The notes below the pieces were generated by a model. It made no database searches. It saw only the letters and a program-made list of their open reading frames with translations, and was not told where the DNA came from. A program made the translations under genes and the position numbers. DNA of 64,000 nt from Dryococelus australis (Eukaryota; Arthropoda; Insecta; Phasmatodea; Phasmatidae): assembly GCA_029891345.1 (NCBI GenBank), contig CM057009.1:293338966-293402965 (forward strand). The letters are read 5' to 3'. Below, in pieces: positions 57,215-64,000 of the stretch (its first letter is position 1; each line of letters starts with the position of its first letter).

Positions 57215-57860
57215 CGGGAGCACGTCATGTGATGTTTCCTTGCCTGTGCTTCCTACCAAGTCTCCCCTGTGAAGAGCTTTGTCGTACTATGGTCGAGTAG
57301 CACGTCATGTGTTGTTTCCTTGACCATGTTTACCCTCAAGTCTCCCCCGTGATGAGTTTGTCGTACTATGATCGGGTAGCACGTCATGTGATGTTTCCTT
57401 GCCCGTGCTTCCTACCAAATCTCCCCCGTTATGAGCTTTGTCGTACTCTAGTCGGGAAGCATGAAATGTGATGTTTCCTTGCACGTGCTTCCTACAAAGT
57501 CTCCCCTGTGAAGAGCTTTGTCGTACTATGGTCAGGGAGCACGTCATGTGATGTTTCCTTGCCCATGCTTTCCACCAAGTCTCCTCTGTGATGAGCTTTG
57601 TCGTACTATGGTCAAGTAGCACGTCATGTGATGTTTCCTTGCCCGTGCTTCATACCAAGTCTCCCCCATGATGAGTTTGTCGTACTATAGTCGGGAAGCA
57701 CGTCATGTGTTGTTTCCTTGCCCGTGCTTTCTTCCAAGTCTTCCCCGTGATGAGCTTTGTCGTACGATGGTCGGGTAGCACGTCATGTGATGTTTCCTTG
57801 CCCATGCTTCCTACCAAGTCTCCCTCGTGATGAGCTTTGTCGTACTCTGGTCGGGATGCT
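57215..57860 (+). repeat. 80-bp minisatellite, eight units
   Basis: The CACGTCATGTGATG anchor recurs with periods of 79-80 bp from 57221 to 57779, giving eight units, each also carrying GATGTTTCCTTGCC and TTTGTCGTACTATGGTC. Units differ by several substitutions and single-base indels. The 105-codon reverse frame over it is repeat-derived. Confidence 0.95.
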
Positions 57861-58633
57861 CGATGCTCTTAAAGCCCCTATCCCACTGTAAAATTTTTCC
57901 GTCAAACTGTTTCCAATAAGGTTGGTCAAATTTAGTTGGACAGGTGTGACGTCATCGAAACGTCATAAACGCCGCCATGTTTGCCTGAGAATGATGGATG
58001 GCCACAGTTTTCACAAAAAATTTTGCAGATTGGAACGGTTCTAAAATTTGTCTGATGTTTGACGGTCTCAGCCAATCAGAATTTTGCACAACAAAAAGTA
58101 CGCAGTTACGTACAACACATAACATCTCCGATAAATCAAATTTGAATTTAGTAAACAAGGGAAAATAATTTGGAACCTTCCTTTACAGTTAATCCTGTAA
58201 TGGACTGCATGGAAAATTTAATGTTATAACTCACTACGAAAATAATTTTTAAATAATAATTAAGTTAGATTCTCCCAGTAAAATAATTTGGCAATGTGCC
58301 AGGAGCGTTCCCGTGCTTAACACATAATTGCGGGATGCTGTTACAATACACGTACGTTTATTATGTGGTTTAAATACATATTTTAATACGAGCTCTAAAT
58401 GAGTTGTTAATTTATTTCATGAAATTATTTCATTTTCACCAAGAGTGGTTACCAGTTCTGTGCATTGCACTTTGCCGTGATACTGTGAATTTTCTTCATA
58501 GTAGCATACCTTGAAAGCTGTTGGATGGAATCGTAGCAAAATATTCGCCCTAAAAGTAATGCGGCTACTATAACGGATATTTTTCTTCCGCTGTTTACCA
58601 CATTTTCTGTAGTAAAAAGCAAACGTTTTTGCT

Positions 58634-58651
58634 ACTTGTGTATGTGTGTGC

Positions 58652-58704
<53 letters not shown>
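58634..58704. repeat. GT then TA microsatellite at the LINE 3' side
   Basis: Short GT units followed by about 25 TA units, ending some 65 bp before the recognisable LINE coding remnant. Confidence 0.92.
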
Positions 58705-58707
<3 letters not shown>

Positions 58708-58769
58708 TACTTCCGATTATTCCCCTTTAGAAGAGCGTGTGAACTTGAGCCAATAACTGCTTCACTCGC

Positions 58770-59400
58770 TTCCTTATTCTCTTATCCTTTCTTCCCGAAA
58801 CTTCATTAATTCACTATGTTTTTCCTTCCTTTCCTCTGCCCATCTTCTCCCTATTGTTTCTTTTTTAGATTCTTGTTCAATTTTCTTGTTTCCAACTATA
58901 TTCGTGAATTTTTTCCTGTCCTTAATTTCTTCTTTTGAGATTTGCAGTCGTTCCAGGCCTTCTTGTGTTTCTTTCATCCAATTTGTCTTTAATTTACTTA
59001 CATTAACGATATTGAAAATTTTCTTCTTAAGTCTGTCTTCACCCATCCTGCATAAGTGTCCGTAGAACTGTAGGCGTCTTTTCCTAAACTTGTCTGGAAT
59101 GGTGTCCCTGCGTTTTCGTATAATTATTTTGTAGGTCGTCTGTCCCAAGTTCCGTCTCGGAGGAACGCACCATGAAACAACTGTGTTGAATGTCGTAGTT
59201 TCGCATTACTAGATACTGCTATCTTTTGTTATATAGTGATTCCATGTAATTTTGTACACCTTTTGCAGTTTGACTATACTTTCTGTGTTGGAGATTATGT
59301 TGAGTCCCGTAGGTTGGATTGGTTCTCCCAAGTACTTGAAGTGAGTGACTTGTGAGATTTTCCATACTGTGTTTTCAGTGGGAGTTGTGTGTGTGTGTAT
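58770..59400 (-). pseudogene. Non-LTR retrotransposon (LINE) ORF2 C-terminal relic
   Basis: The upstream minus-strand piece (59209-59400) has THFKYLGEPIQPTGLN and SIVKLQKVYKITWN, the segment that follows the reverse transcriptase core. Next comes SNAKLRHSTQL, where a shift of frame near 59185 is needed to continue with FNTVV. The piece at 58774-59148 contains RKRRLQFYGHLCRMGEDRLKKKIF-like sequence, the RRL-F-GH-RM motif common at the C-terminus of insect LINE ORF2 proteins. The endonuclease and the catalytic core of the reverse transcriptase are absent. Stops and frameshifts show it is dead and 5'-truncated, as usual for LINE insertions. Confidence 0.8.
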
Positions 59401-60235
59401 ATCTGTGTGTATATATAGTGTATGGGGTTCACGGTTCATTTAGCTTTGAAAGAAACCCGTGCTTCTTACTGCATCTGTTTTAACGGACTCTTACAGACCG
59501 GTATTTATAGTCGTGTATCAGCGCACTTGAGCCTAGTCTTGAGAATAGATGTTAAATAAACTCATCATTAATTTATATTTTTTTCAGGGATTTCAGCCCC
59601 TGTATCACTGTCAAATTTTCGCTTTCACATATATTTGACAATAAAATTTGATGACCAAATACGACTATCAAAGTTTTCCATCCAACATATTTGATGAAAT
59701 ATTTTTTAATGAGTTTGAAAATGTGCCACACTCCTAACTTTTTTTACTGGAATGATCTAGTTTGTGTTTACGTTCAGGAATTATTTCCAAAATGCAAGTG
59801 TTTGCATGCAATCCGCACCACAGGAAGAGATAAATATTGTGATATATTTTCACTACTTTCGTAAAATTTAAATTTTATTTATCACAGATATTTAGGCTTA
59901 CTGCACAATTAAATTTAATGTCTCTGAAGTACTTAACATTATTTTGAAATAATCCTTGTACGTAGAGCTTACACAACACTATTTCGTTTTCAGCAATCGT
60001 TCGCTATTTTAAAATTTCGTACTGTCGGAAACGACCATTTTTCTCATGTACGATTCTGATTGGCAAAGTTCGTTAATTATAAAAATTAAAAAAATTACAA
60101 CCGGTTCCTTTTTCAAAATGTTTGATGGGAACTATAGTCATCCAATTTTATTTGACCGACTTAATTTGAAGCCGTTTGACGGAAAACTCTGACAGTGTGA
60201 GAGTGGTTTTAGGGAGAGTCAGGAAATTGGGCCTC

Positions 60236-60990
60236 GTGATGACGTCAGTTTTGGCGTTGTGGTGCGCGAGTGTGCAGAAGAAGCTACTCGCCACTCTCGA
60301 GACAAGAAGGTGCTAGTCACGCACGCCGGAAACCACGTAGGCCTGCAAACTGGCCGCCACCCATCGCGCCGTCCATTGTCGCTGCCTTCCCGTCCTATTC
60401 GTTGAGCTTTGACCTCCCGGCCATCCTTTTCTTTTCTTTTCCTCTGGCCCGATGTCTCCAAAAGCTTCATTTCCCGAAGCCGACACGGCGGAAACTGCCG
60501 ACTCGTTCTCGCTTCGTCGCTGCGTCGGTAGTTAGCGGGGCGCTTTTATTCCGTCCTTATGCCCATTTCTGGTAACTCGTCATTACGGAAACGTCTCGGT
60601 AGTTATTTTGGATTGGATGCTGCGTTGGACCGAGCTGCCCCATCGTCCTCTGCAGGGCGAGTCATCTCCCACTACGTTTTCTTTTTATCGCCTTCATCGC
60701 GCCATCTGGTTCCCGTATTGTCGTAGAGGCCTGATTTTCGTCAGTTTTATTCTTGCTGTGACTGTCGGACGTTTCGTCTGGTGTCCCTAATGTGACAGCT
60801 CGTAGTCGCAGTGGCGTTTCCTAACCTGTCCTGCCACCCGGCGGATACGCAGAGCGCGTGGGCCATATCGGGGACTGCGCTTTGTGGAAATGTGCGGAGA
60901 AACTAGCGTTTCCGTGTTCGCAGCTGCTGCGCAGGTTTATGCCCGCGAAAGAAACGACGACAGCACTCGAGCTGTTGCAACCAAAACCCA
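60236..60990. other. GC-rich stretch with a CRE-like site
   Basis: GC and CpG content rise just after the large element. TGACGTCA occurs at 60240-60247. A 101-codon forward frame (60270-60575) and an 83-codon reverse frame overlap; neither has a recognisable domain. It might be a promoter-type island. Confidence 0.35.
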
Positions 60991-61001
60991 GAAGGCTGTC
61001 T

Positions 61002-61272
61002 GGGCCGCGGTGGCTTAGCGGTTAGACTACTACCAAGGTGAACCTACTTCAATCTCTGGCTGGGTCACCCCGGATTTTCGCAAATGGGAATCGTGCCGGA
61101 CGCTGCCGTTGGTCGACGGGTTTTTGTTCGAGTATCTTCCGTTTCCCCCGCCCTTGCATTCCGGCGCTGCTCCATTTTCAGTTCATTTCACGCCCATCGG
61201 CTCTCAAGACCTCGTTGTTAAGAGCCGTCCAAATATCTCAACAACTTAGAAGGTTCTCTACCACCGCGGCCC
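61002..61272 (+). mobile_element. SINE family S with tRNA-like head and inverted ends
   Basis: GGGCCGCGGTGGCTTAGCGG is the tRNA-like A-box head, and ACTTCAATCTCTGGC a decayed B box. The body contains GGATTTTCGCAAATGGGAAT and GCTGCCGTTGGTCGACGGGT and ends with CTCGTTGTTAAGAGCC. A perfect reverse complement of the first 12 bases, CCACCGCGGCCC, closes the stretch at 61261-61272. This is the only copy here with its head. Confidence 0.78.
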
Positions 61273-61339
61273 CGTTTTTTACTGAAGAAAAATGGCGAGG
61301 TGGTTCCCTTGATCTACGCATAAGTTATTCGGTTTCTCA

Positions 61340-61480
61340 TTGGCCACGCAAGACTCCGGAACCGTGTCTTGTGTCTGATTGGCTGTTGCACTCTGGGAAA
61401 AAGTCCCGACTGGCGGACGACTGTCCGTAATATTGCTGCGAGTGACGTTAATTTGCTGGCATGTGTGGCTGAAATTCTTA
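61340..61480 (+). repeat. Repeat family L copy
   Basis: GATTGGCTGTTGCACTC, GCGAGTGACGTTAATTTGCT and GGCATGTGTGGCTG parallel blocks at 44.5 and 27.0 kb. Confidence 0.5.
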
Positions 61481-63415
61481 TTACCCGCCACCGTTTCTCT
61501 TCTGTTCCCTTATATTCTGTGTCAGCAGGATCCACTGTGAATTGGAACCCAGAGCAATGGTATTCACCCTGATACTGCATTTGATACGGCGAAACAAAAC
61601 CAAGTGGATTAATACGTAGAGTTTTAATGTTTCAACTAGAACATTTTTCTTTTGTCTTGCAGTCAGATCTCACAGTTTTGGAACATTTTATCTGCGTGTA
61701 AAAAACTTTTTCTTAGATGATTCATGATGATGTAGTTTGCCAAAGAAGGTAAAATTTATCATTCAATATTTTCAGTTATTTCCCAAAATGTTGCAAAGCC
61801 AGCCACAGTTTGTGACTTGGTGTGAGCATTCTTGGGTGAAGTTACTGGGCTTTGCTGTTATGACGTTACACGAGGAATAACTTGACAAAAAAGAGTGATA
61901 TAAAACACTACCACTGAAATGATGTCGTGGCTTTTGCTTTTTTTTTTTGTGTGTTTCATCTAATGTGTATTTTTGTACATCCAGCAAAATATTGCTGCGA
62001 GAACAAATATTTTGGCAAGATTTTGTTTCTATGGTAGAATATCTCAGTCTATATATAAATATTTATATTTTCGGAAATAATGCATGTCGTATTGAGAAAA
62101 CATTTATGCCGGCCATTTCTCCTCTTTATTTGTGTAAAAATAGTGATAGACAAGGAAATCATTGTCGTATCCTACGAGCAAATCTTAGTTTCTTAATTAA
62201 GTTAGGTACATTGCACAAATCCAAGATATTATGGGAATCTTGCTTTTGCATAGCTTTGCCGAATCTTGACTCAATTGCACCTAATATATGTTTTCACCTG
62301 ATAAAATATTATCACTGCTTTTCCCTCCACTTTAATTTGTTTTTACACCAACAGGATCTGTCCATGTGGTTCCTTGCTGCGTCGCTGTCGGAAGAACCTG
62401 GGTTCGTTTCATTCCGCCTAAAATGAAAAAAGTTTTTACCGCACAATTTTTCTAAGGCCAGTGACATTTCTTAAAATGGACCCCGTATTCGTTAATATTC
62501 GCATCGCTAGTACCGTCGTAGTAAGTATCATTTGTGGCTTAACTTTTACACCGGTTCAACGAAATGCTAACATTTGAAAATACAAGAAATTAATTTGCTA
62601 TCACGTCATAATTTCCGGCTCCTACGCGTTTTGATAACATTGGCTTGGGAATTGCCGATATTGGCTTATCTATGCATCGCCGTCACAATTGTCGGTATCA
62701 CGCTTTCAGGCAACGGCGTGGACGTTTGTTTACTTTTTGTCTTCAACTAAACCTACACTTATATTTAAAAAAAATGTTTACCTTAGTTGGATACACCGGA
62801 ACTGCATATCAGTCCAAGGTTAGTTTCTACGGGGTTTACGACATCAATTTTACGTGCCTTCGTGTCCTATAGACTATAATTGAATGTTTACATAAAAAAA
62901 AATTGTAACAGAGAAAATGCCATGTATCTCATAAACTAAAATACAATAGCTGTACGTACGTGACCAAAAAATACACTTTTTCGCCGCGATTGCAACATAG
63001 GCGAACGGTCATGTCCTAATTAGGCTTTTAAATTCCAATTTAAATCGCTTTAACTGCATAACATATATATCAGTTTTTCTATTTTCCGCAAAAATGGTTG
63101 TTTGCATATTTTTTTTTGTGGTTTTAATAAATAATGTCCAAAATTTAATTTAAACAGTCGTGAACTACCCACTGAACGTATTTTCGCTGTCGGAAATGAA
63201 TATGTTCATGTCTCAACAGTTACTGGTCGGAGATAATCTAGTTCTTGTCTGCAGTGTGATGACAGCCAGATGCGCAGTGTCTAAACATGGCGTCGTAAAC
63301 TACGCAATGAAAGTAACCACTTCAACATATGGCAACTGTTACTCGGGAAAGAAATGGCTTCATTTCTGTATTTTTAAGCATTCTATGGCGATGTGTTGTT
63401 TTGAGTGCTTGATAA
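61480..63415. other. No gene recognised; one long unassigned frame
   Basis: The frame 61947-62426 (159 codons) is the second longest in the window. Its peptide is rich in cysteine, leucine and phenylalanine and matches no family I know. It lacks an upstream context suggesting translation, so I do not call it a gene. The rest is AT-rich. Confidence 0.35.
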
Positions 63416-63423
63416 AAACTATG

Positions 63424-63985
63424 GTATATTCGCGGTTTCTTTACACTTTTGACGACCATCTGTGGCGCAGTCGGTAGGTGCGTCACCAGTCTGGCGAGCG
63501 AGAAGTTCTGGGTTCGAATCCCAGGTAAGGCATGGGTGTTAAAGTTAGGTCATAAGTTAGTTTGTAAACCGTCCCCTGATATGCCTTCAGGCATAATAGT
63601 GGGCTTTCCAAACCAATTCACACTTTTAGAATCACATTTGAGAAAACGCCCTCTGTATGTTATGTTTGGCTGTTTTTTGAATATGTCATGTATCACAAAC
63701 ATGTTATACTTATGTTTACATAAATATATATTATTTTTGGTTGAATTGAATACTTACTTATATTTTATCTCTATTTTTAATATATTTCAATTGCAATTAA
63801 TATAAATAAAAATAGAGAGAAGAGACGTGTGTTGGTATTACCTAGTAAGAAATAGTTCTCATGGAAAATATTATTAAATTGAGTGCGCACGAATGCAGTG
63901 CGTTGTCCCTTTGGTGTGATTTTAGACTTAGTTAAGGTTTTGGTTGCACGAGTCGGAGGTACTGCTTAAAAGTGGAACTTGTTCG
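63424..63985 (-). mobile_element. Family B MITE split by a SINE
   Basis: ATATTCGCGGTTTCTTTACA opens the copy, and after the SINE it continues with TTTTTTGAATATGTCATG, TACCTAGTAAGAAATAGTTC and TTGCACGAGTCGGAGGTACT. The outer right end is not clear before the window stops. Confidence 0.8.
63451..63619 (+). mobile_element. tRNA-derived SINE family T with 8-bp duplication
   Basis: GTGGCGCAGTCGGTAGGTG is a near-consensus A box (63462-63480) and GGTTCGAATCC a perfect B box (63511-63521). ACACTTTT is present at 63443-63450 and 63620-63627. The 169-bp element has a tRNA-like head followed by a short body with GCCTTCAGGCATAATAG and no poly-A tail. It lies inside a B copy and is the best preserved SINE here. 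Confidence 0.9.
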
Positions 63986-64000
63986 CCATCATTGTTGTGC

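Larger units (their letters stand above)
57870..60211. mobile_element. Large element with about 40-bp inverted ends, LINE fragment inside
   Basis: The left end TAAAGCCCCTATCCCACTGT and the inverted right end TAAAACCACTCTCACACTGT continue into the shared TTTTCCGTCAAAC. A second inner copy of the left end, TTCAGCCCCTGTATCACTGT, lies at 59592, so 59592-60211 may be a separate 620-bp element of the same family. Both halves contain GTCGGTCAAAT/GTTGGTCAAAT and CCAATCAGAAT-type blocks. No transposase is seen; the target duplication is unclear (possibly TA). Confidence 0.65.

Noticed and set aside
55345..57954. CRE-like TGACGTCA sites at 55345-55352 and 57947-57954
   Set aside because: Both lie inside mobile elements, so they are not taken as evidence of host promoters.
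61947..62426. 159-codon forward frame
   Set aside because: No domain, signal or homologue recognised, and AT-rich cysteine/phenylalanine composition fits chance; kept only as a note.
1..64000. CRISPR array or bacterial operon
   Set aside because: The tandem repeats have no spacer pattern, and gene density, composition and SINEs are those of an animal genome.

Overview
The window looks like ordinary intergenic or intronic DNA from a large, repeat-rich invertebrate genome. An insect is most likely, and a hemimetabolous or polyneopteran one (cockroach, termite, stick insect or orthopteran type) would fit. The reasons are the AT-rich background, the absence of operons and long open frames, tRNA-derived SINEs with A and B boxes, Tc1-type, hAT-like and piggyBac-like DNA elements, a Helitron-like element and a decayed non-LTR retrotransposon. 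The lineage is an inference. I recognise no conserved cellular gene, no rRNA, no functional tRNA gene and no CRISPR array. Nearly every open frame is short, lacks a recognisable domain and lies in or across a repeat.

The content is a dense, nested set of transposable elements. I give the families letters local to this answer. Family A (about 420 bp, ends near GGCTGTTCACGGTAAAATGA) has 11 substantial copies plus a fragment, and a short form A' (about 235 bp) has two. Family B (about 420 bp, related ends) has 11. Family C has five copies, family D (hAT-like, 8-bp target duplications) six clear copies plus partial ones, family E (TTAA-flanked, piggyBac-like) three, and families J, K and L two to five each. 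Single elements include F and G (TA-flanked), a foldback hairpin at the left edge and a Helitron.

Layout. 0-2.7 kb: foldback hairpin and D remnants. 2.7-8 kb: F-like and SINE remnants, a D copy split by an A copy, A and B copies, and a 227-bp four-unit tandem array. 8-16 kb: element F carrying a D copy, J, A, three more D copies, an E copy carrying a D copy. 16-24.3 kb: GC-rich patch, a SINE with a 15-bp target duplication and a perfect-looking palindrome, J, several A copies, and a B copy split by two Tc1 transposase relics in opposite orientation. 24-32 kb: C copies, one inside a B copy; element G. 32-45 kb: sparse stretch, then B, E, C, A, J and L copies and a long AT/AC microsatellite. 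45-50 kb: B copy, strongest GC-rich island with a CRE-like site, A copy, SINE and L copies. 50-57 kb: K repeat, A', Helitron, A and B. 57-64 kb: 80-bp minisatellite, a long terminal-inverted-repeat element holding a decayed LINE fragment, a GC-rich stretch, a SINE with inverted ends, and a B copy split by a SINE.

The nested insertions give a readable relative order: A is younger than the D and J copies it splits, C is younger than one B copy, D is younger than one E copy and F, and a SINE and Tc1 elements are younger than the B copies they split. No gene network or new biological system is supported; the interest lies in the short non-autonomous element families and their shared ends.
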